This document shows, piece after piece, positions 39,809 through 47,486 of a DNA stretch of 47,486 nucleotides. Position numbers and translations under genes: made by a program. Position 1 is the first letter of the stretch. The number at the start of each line of letters is the position of its first letter. The DNA is from Ferrovibrio sp. (lineage in GTDB: Bacteria; Pseudomonadota; Alphaproteobacteria; Ferrovibrionales; Ferrovibrionaceae): NCBI RefSeq assembly GCF_025869515.1, contig NZ_JAOZVR010000099.1, positions 1-47,486 of the forward strand. The letters run 5' to 3'. The notes under the pieces are model-generated. The model made no database searches. It worked only from the letters and a program-made list of their open reading frames with translations, and had not been told where the DNA came from.

Positions 39809-40647
39809 CGCCGGTCTCGCGCTATCTCACCCTTGGCGGTCGCAGCGTCCATCTCCTCGACTGGGGCAGGGAAGATGCGCCGGTCGTCATCCTGTGGCAT
39901 GGCTTTGCCCGCACTGCGCATGATTTCGACGATCTGGCCGCAGCGCTGAGCGCGCATTATCGCCTGCTGGCAGTCGATACCATCGGCCGGGGCCTGAGCG
40001 AATGGAGTGCACAGCCGGATACGGAATACACAGTACCCTTCTATGCGCGGCAGGCCGTCGAACTGTTCGACCAGCTGAAGATTGCCAGCGCCCGCTGGGT
40101 CGGCACCTCGATGGGCGGCCTGATCGGCATGGCGGTGGCGGGCACCGTCCTGAAAGACCGCATCAGCCATCTGGTCCTCAACGATGTGGGGCCCGCCATC
40201 GCCCCCGGTGCGGTCAACCGCATCCTCACCTATGCCGGCACGCCGCCTGCCTTCGCCACGCTGCCGGAACTGGAGCAGTATTTCCGTACGATTTATGCGC
40301 CCTTCGGGATCAGCAGCGATGCCGGCTGGCGCAAGCTGGCCGAGACCTCGGCCCGGCGCCTGCCCGATGGCCGCCTGACGCCGCATTACGATCCGCAGAT
40401 TGCCGCTGTGCTGGGCCGGCAGGCGGCAGCGGTGACTGGCGATGCCTGGCCGCTCTATGAGCAGATTGCCGCGAAAACCCTGCTGTTGCGCGGCGCGGTG
40501 TCCGACCTGCTGAGTGACGAAACTGCCGCCGAGATGACCCGGCGCGGGCCGAAGGCGCGGCGCATCGATATGCCGGGCATCGGCCATGCCCCGGCGCTGG
40601 ATACCCCGGCGCAGATCGCCCTGATTATGGGATTTTCGGCCGAGTAG
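39805..40647 (+). CDS. Alpha/beta hydrolase coupled to importer
   Basis: 280 residues. ILWHGFARTAHDFDDLAAAL forms the oxyanion region, WVGTSMGGLIGMAV the nucleophile elbow (Ser in GTSMGG), and GIGHAPALD the catalytic His. It resembles carbon-carbon bond or ester hydrolases of ring-cleavage pathways. Because it starts inside the livM stop codon, it is probably used on the imported substrate or an intermediate. It is the second hydrolase of the locus; the first, at 30231, ends the divergent operon. Confidence 0.87.
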   Translation: MTPVSRYLTLGGRSVHLLDWGREDAPVVILWHGFARTAHDFDDLAAALSAHYRLLAVDTIGRGLSEWSAQPDTEYTVPFYARQAVELFDQLKIASARWVGTSMGGLIGMAVAGTVLKDRISHLVLNDVGPAIAPGAVNRILTYAGTPPAFATLPELEQYFRTIYAPFGISSDAGWRKLAETSARRLPDGRLTPHYDPQIAAVLGRQAAAVTGDAWPLYEQIAAKTLLLRGAVSDLLSDETAAEMTRRGPKARRIDMPGIGHAPALDTPAQIALIMGFSAE

Positions 40648-40656
40648 AGCGGACCA

Positions 40657-40685
40657 TTGGCCGGGCGCGGGCAGCGCCCTATACT
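40657..40685 (+). promoter_or_regulatory. Promoter giving a probable leaderless zur mRNA
   Basis: TTGGCC (40657-40662) and TATACT (40680-40685) are spaced by 17 bases. The start codon at 40692 falls where transcription should begin. The spacer holds an inverted repeat GGGCGC (40663-40668) and GCGCCC (40674-40679), a possible operator. Confidence 0.6.
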
Positions 40686-40691
40686 GGAACC

Positions 40692-41180
40692 ATGTCCCGT
40701 CACGCTGCCCACCAGCCTCATTCCCATGGTCACGACCACGCCGCCTGCATCGCCGATGCACTGACGGCGGCCGAAACCCATTGCAGCAATACCGGCGCCA
40801 AGCTGACACCAATCCGCCGCCGGGTGCTGGAACTGATCTGGCAGAGCCACAAACCGGCCGGCGCTTATGATCTGCTGGCGCAGCTGGGCGGTGACGGGCA
40901 GAAGGTGGCGCCGCCCACGGTCTATCGCGCACTGGATTTCCTGGTTGAGCAGGGCCTGGTGCATCGGGTCGAAAGCCTGAATGCCTTCATCGGCTGCACC
41001 GAACCGGGCCATGCCGTGCAGCAGGAAATCTTCATCTGCCGGCAATGCGGCACCGCAACCGAGATCAACGATCCCGAGCTTGGCGCCCGTATCCAGCAGG
41101 ATGCCCGTGCGCTCGGTTTCCAGGTCGAGCGTCAGGCCATTGAAGTGGTCGGCATCTGCCGCGACTGCCGCGTGCTGTAA
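40692..41180 (+). CDS. zur: Fur family regulator, Zur-like
   Basis: 162 residues. The N-terminal tail is His-rich (HAAHQPHSHGHDHAAC), suggesting zinc binding. The winged helix is LTPIRRRVLELIWQSHKPAG, then VAPPTVYRALDFLVEQGLVH. The dimerisation domain has FICRQCGTATEI and ICRDC, the paired CxxC motifs for the structural zinc. Lack of the HHDH-type Fur sensing site and presence of the IGC and GHAVQQE segments favour Zur over Fur. It would repress zinc-uptake genes when zinc is ample; none of these is in the window. Confidence 0.85.
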   Translation: MSRHAAHQPHSHGHDHAACIADALTAAETHCSNTGAKLTPIRRRVLELIWQSHKPAGAYDLLAQLGGDGQKVAPPTVYRALDFLVEQGLVHRVESLNAFIGCTEPGHAVQQEIFICRQCGTATEINDPELGARIQQDARALGFQVERQAIEVVGICRDCRVL

Positions 41181-41336
41181 CGTCAGGCCGGTAATCCGCT
41201 GCTTTCGCAGCAAAGTTTCTGCCCCGTAATTGTCATTATGCCCCATGGCAGCAAGGCGATAGCCTGAACGCAATCGGCGGTACTGCCGGGCGAGAATCCA
41301 GCACCGGCGGCCGCACCCTTGCCAGAGGAGGGTGCC

Positions 41337-41807
41337 ATGGCACTTGCGACCAGTCTGCTGCAGTTCCTCGAACGACAGGCCATTCCCTACAGCCTCATCG
41401 AACATGCCCATGCCGCCACCATGCGCGAAGCCGCCCATTGCGCCGGCGTGCCGGAGGCTTGCGTGGTCAAGGCCGTGCTGGTGGAAGACGACGATGGTTT
41501 CATGCTGGCGGCCGTCCCGGCGTCCTGCGATGTCGAACTGGCCAAATTGTCACGCGCGGTGAAGCGGCCGGTGGGGCTGGCGACCGAAAGCGACATCATG
41601 ACACTGTTTACCGATTGCGCGCCGGGTGCGCTGCCGCCGCTCGGCAGTGCGTATGGCGTCGAAGTGGTGGTGGATCGCCGCCTCGATGCCATGCACGATC
41701 TCTATTTCGAGGGCGGTGACCACCGCACGCTGGTGCATATGAAAGGCGAGGATTTCCGCCGCCTCATGCCGGAAGCCCGCCATGCAAGGATCAGCATCGC
41801 TCACTGA
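41337..41807 (+). CDS. YbaK/EbsC domain protein, aminoacyl-tRNA deacylase-like
   Basis: 156 residues from the ATG at 41337 (GAGGAGGG upstream). The YbaK fold is seen in YSLIEHAHAATMREAAHCAG, then ACVVKAVLVEDDDGFMLAAV (with the catalytic-type Lys in VVKA) and GALPPLGSAYGVEVVVDRRL. Free-standing members hydrolyse mischarged tRNAs (for example Cys- or Ala-tRNA-Pro). The 156 bases upstream contain no gene and must hold its promoter. A hairpin follows the gene. Confidence 0.85.
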   Translation: MALATSLLQFLERQAIPYSLIEHAHAATMREAAHCAGVPEACVVKAVLVEDDDGFMLAAVPASCDVELAKLSRAVKRPVGLATESDIMTLFTDCAPGALPPLGSAYGVEVVVDRRLDAMHDLYFEGGDHRTLVHMKGEDFRRLMPEARHARISIAH

Positions 41808-41816
41808 ACGTGAAGC

Positions 41817-41840
41817 GGCCCGCACCCGCAGGTGCGGGCC
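41817..41840. terminator. Hairpin between convergent genes
   Basis: GGCCCGCAC (41817-41825) pairs perfectly with GTGCGGGCC (41832-41840) around CCGCAG. There is no T-tract. Position between the 3' ends of two convergent genes supports a terminator role for both. Confidence 0.5.
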
Positions 41841-41863
41841 ATGATGGTCGGTATTTCGGCAGG

Positions 41864-42052
41864 TTAGTGTTTCTGCTTCTGGCGATCGCCGTCGATCTCG
41901 CCCGGCCGGCGGCCCGGTTTCACCACCCGGCCGTCGCCGTCGGTATCCCTGCCGATCCAATCGGTCTTGTCCGGATTCGACTTGTCGGCATCGGCCTGCC
42001 GCGGAGACGGCGGCATGCGTGTCTGCTGTGGTTGCGGATTCTTGTTTGCCAT
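41864..42052 (-). CDS. Small hydrophilic protein
   Basis: 62 residues from the ATG at 42052, with a very good GGAAAGGAG upstream. The sequence is Asp-, Lys-, Pro- and Gln-rich with no predicted structure, signal or cysteine: MANKNPQPQQTRMPP and, near the end, GRRPGEIDGDRQKQKH. The Asp-rich part DTDGDGR might bind a cation. Similar short disordered proteins are frequent in alphaproteobacteria and often stress-related, but no function can be assigned. The strong ribosome binding site is the main support. Confidence 0.6.
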   Translation of the reverse strand: MANKNPQPQQTRMPPSPRQADADKSNPDKTDWIGRDTDGDGRVVKPGRRPGEIDGDRQKQKH

Positions 42053-42145
42053 GATGGGCTCCTTTCCGGTAACCGGAGGAAAACCCCGTTACGGAGCGGA
42101 TGTTCCCGTATTGATTCTGGGCAGAGCCAGCCGACCTTGGCCTGA

Positions 42146-42898
42146 TCAGAATTTTGGCGGCCGCTTCTCGAAGAAGGCGGTCATCGCTTCGCGCGCTTCG
42201 GCCGATTTGAGCTGACTGCGGAAATGTTCGCCTTCCAGCGCCATCTGGCCCGCGACATCGCCCTTGGTGTGCTTCAGCAGCTGCTTGGTCAGCTTCATCG
42301 CTGTCGGCGGTTTGGCGGCCAGCTTCTGTGCGATCAGCATCGCTTCCGGTACCACGCGCGCATCGGGGAAGATCGCATTGGCGATGCCATAGGCTTTCGC
42401 GGTATCCGCGTCGAAGGGCTCGCCCAGCAATAGCAGTTCGGCGGCGCGGTGATGGCCGATCATGGCCGGCAGGAGCAGCGAGGAGGCGGCTTCCGGCACC
42501 AGCGCCAGATTGACGAACGGCAGCGACAGTTTGGCCCCGGCGCCGACATAGACCAGATCACAATGCAGCAGCATGGTGGTGCCGACGCCGACGGCCGCGC
42601 CGGTGACGGCGGCGACCAGCGGCTTCGAGGCGGTGCTGATCGCGCGCAGGAAACGGAACACCGGTGTGTTGTCGCCCTGCGGCGGATTGTTGAGGAAATC
42701 CTGCAGGTCGTTGCCGGCGGTGAAGGCGCCGCCATTGCCGACGAACAGGATCACGCGCACGGCAGCATCGCTCTCGGCAGCCTCCAGCGCATCGGCCAGC
42801 ATGGCATACATCGCCGAGGTCAGCGCATTCTTCTTCTCGGGTCGATTGAAGGTGATGGTCAGGATGCCATCTGCCTGCGCAGTGAGAATCTCAGTCAT
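42146..42898 (-). CDS. Enoyl-CoA hydratase-related protein (crotonase fold)
   Basis: 250 residues from the ATG at 42898. LTITFNRPEKKNALTSAMYA, then GGAFTAGNDLQDF and KPLVAAVTGAAVGVGTTMLL form the crotonase core and oxyanion hole; ALVPEAASSLLLPAMIGHHR carries the Glu region. The GAAVGVGTTMLLHCDLV pattern is that of delta3,delta2-enoyl-CoA isomerases and related hydratases. It is the last gene of a leftward run with the cystathionine lyase and acetyltransferase genes, although the biochemical link is unclear. Confidence 0.88.
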   Translation of the reverse strand: MTEILTAQADGILTITFNRPEKKNALTSAMYAMLADALEAAESDAAVRVILFVGNGGAFTAGNDLQDFLNNPPQGDNTPVFRFLRAISTASKPLVAAVTGAAVGVGTTMLLHCDLVYVGAGAKLSLPFVNLALVPEAASSLLLPAMIGHHRAAELLLLGEPFDADTAKAYGIANAIFPDARVVPEAMLIAQKLAAKPPTAMKLTKQLLKHTKGDVAGQMALEGEHFRSQLKSAEAREAMTAFFEKRPPKF

Positions 42899-42921
42899 TG
42901 TTCGCTCCCCGGAAGCCGATT

Positions 42922-43776
42922 TCAGTCGGCGAACAGCAGGATGGCATAGTCCCCGATGCGCGTGAAGCCTACCGCTAGGTAAGCCGTGATGGCGGCCTGG
43001 TTGTCTTCCGGCGTGAACAGCACGGCCTGTGTCACGCCCTGGCGGCGGGCGCTGTCGAGCGCGCCGGCCACCACGGCACGGGCATAGCCGCGGCTGCGGT
43101 ATTGCGGCGGCGTCCAGACATTGCCGATCTGCACGGCGTCGGGCAGGCGGGCGTTGAAACAGCAGCCGGAAACCGGCCTTCCGTCGTCGGTCAGGATGAA
43201 CTGGTTCTTTTCCGCGATCCAGCGCTCCACCTCGGCGGCGCAGTTCTGTGCATGGTCCTGCGACGGCGTGGCGCCCAGGCTCTCGCCGGTGAAGCTCAGC
43301 CGCCACTCGTGCAGCAGATCCTGGTCCGCCGGCGTCGCCAGCCGGCACTGCAGTTTCTGTCCCTGCAGCAGCGGTGCCGGCAGCTTCAGATCGGCGAGCG
43401 ACAGACCCATCAGCGCTTCGCGCGACCGCAGCTTGTGATGCGCGCCATCGAGGCCGAGCGCTTCCTGGGCATCCAGCGCCTGTTGCCATGGCCCGAGGAT
43501 GCCGGCCAGCATGCGGCCTTCGGCGGCCATTCGCGCCACTGCAGCAGTCTGCTGCGGCGCATAGACCGCCAGCATACCCTGCCAGTAGAGCGCCGCCACA
43601 CCGGTGATGCGTGTGCCGTCGAAGGTGGCGGCATAGCGGCCCTGGTAGGGCCGGTCGCCGTCGACGATGCCGCTCTGCGCCAGGTTGCCGCGCAGGATCA
43701 TCGTCGCGGCGCTGTGTTCGCGCAGGAATGCCTCGAGTTGCGGCTGGTCCTGCGGCGTGAGAAGGCGGATGGCCAT
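42922..43776 (-). CDS. GNAT family N-acetyltransferase
   Basis: 284 residues from the ATG at 43776. The C-terminal 130 residues are a GNAT domain: AEKNQFILTDDGRPVSGCCF, then IGNVWTPPQYRSRGYARAVV (the acetyl-CoA-binding R/Q-x-x-G-x-G/A region, here RSRGYA) and TPEDNQAAITAYLAVGFTRI. The N-terminal part is a second, degenerate GNAT-like half (EAFLREHSAATMILRGNLAQ). The acceptor is unknown. It lies two bases after the cystathionine lyase gene, so co-translation is probable. Confidence 0.87.
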   Translation of the reverse strand: MAIRLLTPQDQPQLEAFLREHSAATMILRGNLAQSGIVDGDRPYQGRYAATFDGTRITGVAALYWQGMLAVYAPQQTAAVARMAAEGRMLAGILGPWQQALDAQEALGLDGAHHKLRSREALMGLSLADLKLPAPLLQGQKLQCRLATPADQDLLHEWRLSFTGESLGATPSQDHAQNCAAEVERWIAEKNQFILTDDGRPVSGCCFNARLPDAVQIGNVWTPPQYRSRGYARAVVAGALDSARRQGVTQAVLFTPEDNQAAITAYLAVGFTRIGDYAILLFAD

Positions 43777-43778
43777 CG

Positions 43779-44963
43779 TCAGCCCTGTGCCTTGTTCAGC
43801 CGCTCGAAACCGGCCTTGAGGTCGGCGATCAGGTCGCCGGTATCCTCCAGGCCGATATGCAGGCGGATCAGCGGGCCATGGTCGTTCCACGGCTCGGCGG
43901 TGCGCACGGTCTTCAGGCCCGGCACCGAGACCAGGCTTTCATAGCCGCCCCAGGAATAGCCGATGCCAAACAGTTCGAGATGGTCGACGAATTCGGCTAC
44001 CGCCGCCTCGCTGTATTTCCTCTGCAGTTCGAAGGCGAAGAGTCCGCAGGCGCCGAGGAAGTCGCGCTTCCAGATGGCATGGCCGGGATCCTGCGGCAGG
44101 GCAGGGTGACGCACGCTGGTCACCTCGGCGCGGCCGCGCAGCCAGTCGGCCACCGTGATGCCGCTTTCCATATGGCGCGGCAGGCGCACCGCCATGGTGC
44201 GCAGGCCGCGCAGGCCGAGGAAGACTTCGTCCGGCCCGGCATTGGCACCGATGGTGCGCGCGGTGTCGCGCAGGGTGGGCCACATCTCCTTGGTGGCGAT
44301 CACGATGCCCAGCATCGCATCGGAATGGCCGACGATGTATTTGGTGGCGGCATGCACCGAGAGGTCGACGCCATGGCTGAAGCTCTTGAAATAGAGCGGC
44401 GTCCCCCAGGTGTTGTCCATCGCCAGCCTGGCGCCGTGCTTGTGCGTGATCTCGGCAATCGCCGGCACATCCAGCATTTCGAAGGTGAGCGAGCCGGGCG
44501 ATTCAATGAAGACCAGCGTGGTGTTCGGGCGGAACAGCGCCTTGAATCTGGCCATGTCGATTGCAGTCTTGAAATACTCGGTCTCGACGCCAAGCCGCTT
44601 CAGCACGGTATCGCAGAACTGCCGCGTCGGTCCGTAGATATTGTCGACCATGAGGATGTGGTCGCCGGCTTTCACCACGCTCAGGATCGCGCCCGAGCAG
44701 GCGGCGATGCCCGATGGATAGGCCATGGCGCGGTAGCCGCCTTCCAGTTCGGCCACGGTATTCTCGAAGGCATAGGTCAGCGGCGTGCCGACGCGACCAT
44801 AAGAGGTGACCTGCTTGTCCTGCGCCCGGTCGGTATAGATGTCGGCCAGGGCCTTCAGGCTCGGCTGCAGGATGGTCGAGGCGCGATAGACCGGGATATT
44901 GACCGCGCCGTGATGGCCTTCGGGATCGCGGCCGAGCACGGCAAGCTTGGTTTCGTCTTTCAT
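43779..44963 (-). CDS. metC: Cystathionine beta-lyase (PLP enzyme)
   Basis: 394 residues from the ATG at 44963, with GGAG upstream. The Cys/Met metabolism PLP fold shows YGRVGTPLTYAFENTVAELE near residue 55, MAYPSGIAACSGAILSVVKA, VDNIYGPTRQF, AMDNTWGTPLYFKSFSHGVD and the PLP lysine in SVHAATKYIVGHSDAMLG. It cleaves cystathionine to homocysteine, pyruvate and ammonia; cystathionine gamma-lyase or related activities cannot be excluded. First gene of a three-gene operon and divergent from the M20 peptidase gene. Confidence 0.9.
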   Translation of the reverse strand: MKDETKLAVLGRDPEGHHGAVNIPVYRASTILQPSLKALADIYTDRAQDKQVTSYGRVGTPLTYAFENTVAELEGGYRAMAYPSGIAACSGAILSVVKAGDHILMVDNIYGPTRQFCDTVLKRLGVETEYFKTAIDMARFKALFRPNTTLVFIESPGSLTFEMLDVPAIAEITHKHGARLAMDNTWGTPLYFKSFSHGVDLSVHAATKYIVGHSDAMLGIVIATKEMWPTLRDTARTIGANAGPDEVFLGLRGLRTMAVRLPRHMESGITVADWLRGRAEVTSVRHPALPQDPGHAIWKRDFLGACGLFAFELQRKYSEAAVAEFVDHLELFGIGYSWGGYESLVSVPGLKTVRTAEPWNDHGPLIRLHIGLEDTGDLIADLKAGFERLNKAQG

Positions 44964-45072
44964 GGCGGACTCCAATCTGGGCCCTGACTATTGCAAAGCC
45001 CCGGATCAAATAGAAGACTTGGACGAATCCCAGATGCCGCGCCCCGCCAGGATGGGGCCCAGGAGTGCCTCC

Positions 45073-46473
45073 ATGACCCGCGATGCCGCTATTCGTTCCG
45101 CTACCGCCTATCTGGACGAGGGTGGTTTCCTTGCCGATCTCGCCCGCCGCGTCGCCATCCCGACCGAAAGCCAGAATCCCGACCGCGCCGGTGCGCTGGG
45201 CGATTACCTGGAAAAGGAGATGCGAGGCTCTCTGGAAGCGCTCGGGTTCCAGTGCAGCGTGCATCCCAATCCTTCGCCGAAGGGCGGCCCTTTCCTGGTC
45301 GCCATCCGCCGCGAGGCCGGCGCGACCAAGACGCTGTTCTCCTACGGCCATGGCGATGTGATCCGCGGCCAGGATGCGCAATGGCGCAGCGGCCTGTCAC
45401 CCTGGCAGATCGTGCAGGAAGGCGAGAAGCTCTACGGTCGCGGCACCGCCGACAACAAGGGCCAGCATACTGTCAACATTGCCGCGCTGGCTTCCGTGCT
45501 GAAGGCGCGCGGCGGCAAGCTCGGTTTTAATGTTGTGCTATTGATTGAAACCGGTGAGGAGGTCGGCTCGCCGGGCCTGGATGCCTTCTGCAAGTCCCAG
45601 AAGGATGCCTGGCAGGCCAATCTTTTCCTCGCTTCTGACGGCCCCCGTCTGTCGCCGGAACGGCCGACGCTCTATTGCGGCGCGCGCGGCGCGCTGAATT
45701 TCGATCTTACCGTCAATCTGCGCGAAGGCGCGCATCATTCGGGCAACTGGGGCGGCCTGCTGGCCGATCCCGGCATCATCCTGGCGCATGCGATTGCCAG
45801 CATCGCCGGCCCCACCGGCCAGATCCGCATTCCCGAATGGGTGCCGAAGGAACTGCCGGCCGGGGTGAAACGCGCGCTGGCCGACTGCGAGGTCGGCGGC
45901 GGCAGCGATGGTCCGCAGGTCGATGTCTGGTGGGGCGAGCCGGGGCTCACGCCGGCCGAACGCGTCTATGGCTGGTGCAGTTTCGACGTGCTGGCCTTCA
46001 AGACCGGCAATCCCGAATTCCCGGTCAATGCCATTCCCGGCATCGCCACCGCGCATTGCCAGATCCGCTTCGTCGTCGGACCGGATTCCTCGCAGTTCCT
46101 GCCGGCTCTGCGGCGCCATCTCGACCGCCACGGTTTTCCGCAGGTGCAGGTGACGCAGGCGCGGGCGGAAATCTTCACCGCAACGCGGCTCGATCCCGAT
46201 CATCCCTATGTGCATTTCGCGCTCGCCTCGGTCGAGAAGACGATGGGACGCAGGCCGGCGCTGCTGCCGAATCTCGGCGGCTCGCTGCCCAACGAAGTGT
46301 TTGCCGAAACGCTTGGCCTGCCCACCGTGTGGATGCCGCATTCCTATGCGGCCTGTTCGCAGCATGCACCGAACGAACACATTCTTTTGCCGGTGATGCG
46401 CGAAGGTCTGGCGATGATGGCCGGCCTGCTCTGGGACCTTGGCGAACCGGATGCCACAGTTTTCCCCTCCTGA
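45073..46473 (+). CDS. M20 family metallopeptidase
   Basis: 466 residues from the ATG at 45073 (AGGAG upstream). The dinuclear zinc site is complete: His in LFSYGHGDVI, Asp in GRGTADNKGQHTVN, the Glu pair in IETGEEVGSPG, Asp in LASDGPRLS, and the final His in SQHAPNEH. The lid domain has GAHHSGNWGG. These enzymes hydrolyse dipeptides or N-acyl amino acids in the cytoplasm. A 109-base intergenic region separates it from the divergent metC gene, so a shared control is possible. Confidence 0.92.
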   Translation: MTRDAAIRSATAYLDEGGFLADLARRVAIPTESQNPDRAGALGDYLEKEMRGSLEALGFQCSVHPNPSPKGGPFLVAIRREAGATKTLFSYGHGDVIRGQDAQWRSGLSPWQIVQEGEKLYGRGTADNKGQHTVNIAALASVLKARGGKLGFNVVLLIETGEEVGSPGLDAFCKSQKDAWQANLFLASDGPRLSPERPTLYCGARGALNFDLTVNLREGAHHSGNWGGLLADPGIILAHAIASIAGPTGQIRIPEWVPKELPAGVKRALADCEVGGGSDGPQVDVWWGEPGLTPAERVYGWCSFDVLAFKTGNPEFPVNAIPGIATAHCQIRFVVGPDSSQFLPALRRHLDRHGFPQVQVTQARAEIFTATRLDPDHPYVHFALASVEKTMGRRPALLPNLGGSLPNEVFAETLGLPTVWMPHSYAACSQHAPNEHILLPVMREGLAMMAGLLWDLGEPDATVFPS

Positions 46474-46499
46474 GGCGGTAGCATTCACAGCTTAGCGCC

Positions 46500-46970
46500 G
46501 TGATAGAACAGGCATTCACACACGCCACATCGTTGGGCGGCCTGTTCCTGTGGTCGTTTCTGGCGGCGACGCTGGTGCCACTGTCATCCGAAGCCGCCCT
46601 TTCGGCAGCCCATGCCATGGCGGTTGCGCCACCCGGCCTGCTGTTCGCTGCGGCGCTCGCCGGTAATGTGTGCGGTGCACTCGTAAACTGGTTTCTGGGG
46701 CTGTGGTGCCTGCGTTTTCAGCACAAGCGCTGGTTTCCGGTCACACCGGTGCAACTGCAGAAAGCCGAAGCGCGCTTCCGCCGCTGGGGTGCCTGGACCC
46801 TGCTTTTCTCATGGATTCCGGTGGTGGGCGACCCCCTGACCTTCGTCGCCGGAGCACTGCATTATCCCTTGGCCCGATTTTTGATAGTGGTGACCATCGG
46901 CAAGGCGGCGCGGTATGCGGCCATCCTGTGGATAACTGACGTTGTCTTGCCGATTTTTACAGCGTCGTGA
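46500..46970 (+). CDS. YqaA-like membrane protein (VTT/SNARE-associated family)
   Basis: 156 residues from GTG at 46500. Four hydrophobic segments are visible. LVPLSSEAALSAAHAMAVAP is the conserved first loop (with the acidic residue of the family); RFRRWGAWTLLFSWIPVVGD, PLTFVAGALHYPLARFLIVV is the VTT-type signature with F-x-x-W-x-P-x-x-G-D. Proteins of this type sit in the inner membrane and are linked to lipid scrambling or envelope maintenance. The gene follows the M20 peptidase gene after 26 bases. Confidence 0.87.
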   Translation: MIEQAFTHATSLGGLFLWSFLAATLVPLSSEAALSAAHAMAVAPPGLLFAAALAGNVCGALVNWFLGLWCLRFQHKRWFPVTPVQLQKAEARFRRWGAWTLLFSWIPVVGDPLTFVAGALHYPLARFLIVVTIGKAARYAAILWITDVVLPIFTAS

Positions 46971-47029
46971 TAATTTTAGGCAGTTCTGCCGAGTGCAGAG
47001 CCAAGTCACAACAGGGAAGGGTTACACCA

Positions 47030-47486
47030 ATGAAACTTCTTGCAACGGCCGCTGCCGCGGCGGCGCTTGTGTTTGTTGCGCAGGGCGCGCAGGCGGGCGC
47101 CACTTTCGATGCCGTCAAGGCCAAGGGTTTCCTGCAATGCGGGACGAATACCGGTCTGGGCGGTTTCGCCGCGCCGGACAGCCAGGGCGTCTGGAAGGGT
47201 CTCGATGTCGATGTCTGCCGTGCGGTTGCCGCCGCCGTGTTCGGCGATGCCACCAAGGTGAAGTATACCGGCCTGACCGCGCAGCAGCGTTTCACCGCGC
47301 TGCAGTCGGGCGAGGTCGATGTGCTGTCGCGTAACACGACGCAGACCCTGACCCGCGATGCGTCGCTGGGCCTGATCGGCGCTGGCGTCAACTACTATGA
47401 CGGCCAGGGCTTCATGGTGACCAAGAAGCTCGGCGTGAAAAGCGCCAAGGAGCTGAACGGCGCCACGGTCTGCGTGCAGCCGGGCA
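47030..47486 (+). CDS. aapJ: General amino-acid ABC transporter binding protein, 5' part
   Basis: The ATG at 47030 (GGGAAGGG upstream) begins 152 codons that run off the window. A signal peptide ends near GAQAGA. KAKGFLQCGTNTGLGGFAAP, GVWKGLDVDVCRAVAAAVFG and TGLTAQQRFTALQSGEVDVL match the SBP_bac_3 fold of AapJ/BztA, including a Cys pair (QCGT and DVCRA). It binds polar amino acids for the AapQMP importer. The remaining transporter genes probably lie to the right of the window. Confidence 0.9.
   Translation, partial: MKLLATAAAAAALVFVAQGAQAGATFDAVKAKGFLQCGTNTGLGGFAAPDSQGVWKGLDVDVCRAVAAAVFGDATKVKYTGLTAQQRFTALQSGEVDVLSRNTTQTLTRDASLGLIGAGVNYYDGQGFMVTKKLGVKSAKELNGATVCVQPG

Overview
The window is a GC-rich chromosomal segment from an alphaproteobacterium, probably of the Rhodospirillales type. 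Supporting signs are the gene string rlpA, PBP5-type carboxypeptidase, tmk, holB, a start on an AapJ-type amino-acid-binding protein, TctCBA and LivGFHM transport loci, and many short ATGA or GTGA overlaps. The genus is inference.

Bases 1-3652 hold the 3' part of a very repetitive protein gene (97 uninterrupted octapeptides, themselves arranged in a 31-octad super-repeat), a small hypothetical gene and an FkbM-type methyltransferase gene.

Bases 3671-13926 are a roughly 10.2 kb integrated element. It lies between an intact tRNA-Ser(UGA) gene and an imperfect 26-bp direct copy of that gene's 3' end. The element carries a P4-type integrase, an RNase H-like protein, three small MerR/AlpA-type DNA-binding proteins, a lambda-O-like replication protein whose gene contains iteron-like repeats, an HK97-fold capsid protein, a cupin, a tail-hub-like protein and a NlpC/P60-like protein. 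At its far end are a secreted Rap1a-like protein and a hicB-hicA toxin-antitoxin pair. No terminase, portal, head protease, tape measure or lysis gene was found, so it looks like a capsid-bearing satellite or a strongly reduced prophage. Two of its intergenic spaces carry related structured elements.

Bases 14043-19309 (minus strand) hold a LuxR regulator coupled to a globin-fold protein that seems to lack the usual proximal histidine, a PspB-like membrane protein, a 44-residue receiver-domain fragment coupled to a metallo-hydrolase-like protein, a secreted hypothetical protein and an MmgE/PrpD protein. Bases 19415-26311 (plus) are envelope and replication housekeeping: YdcF-like, lytic transglycosylase, RlpA, D,D-carboxypeptidase, thymidylate kinase, DNA polymerase III delta prime, and a Crp/Fnr regulator.

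Bases 26502-29532 encode a tripartite tricarboxylate transporter. Bases 30231-40647 form a divergent catabolic locus. Leftward run TetR, enoyl-CoA hydratase, acyl-CoA synthetase, two MaoC-like proteins and a hydrolase; rightward run a Liv-type ABC importer and a second hydrolase. Two matching 17-bp operator-like sites sit on the two promoter/start regions, so the TetR protein probably controls both arms. The pathway looks like import of an organic acid, CoA activation, then hydration steps; the substrate is unknown.

The rest holds a Zur-like regulator with a probable leaderless promoter, a YbaK-type deacylase, a cystathionine beta-lyase/acetyltransferase/enoyl-CoA hydratase operon, an M20 peptidase, a YqaA-like membrane protein, and the beginning of an amino-acid ABC transporter binding protein that runs off the window.
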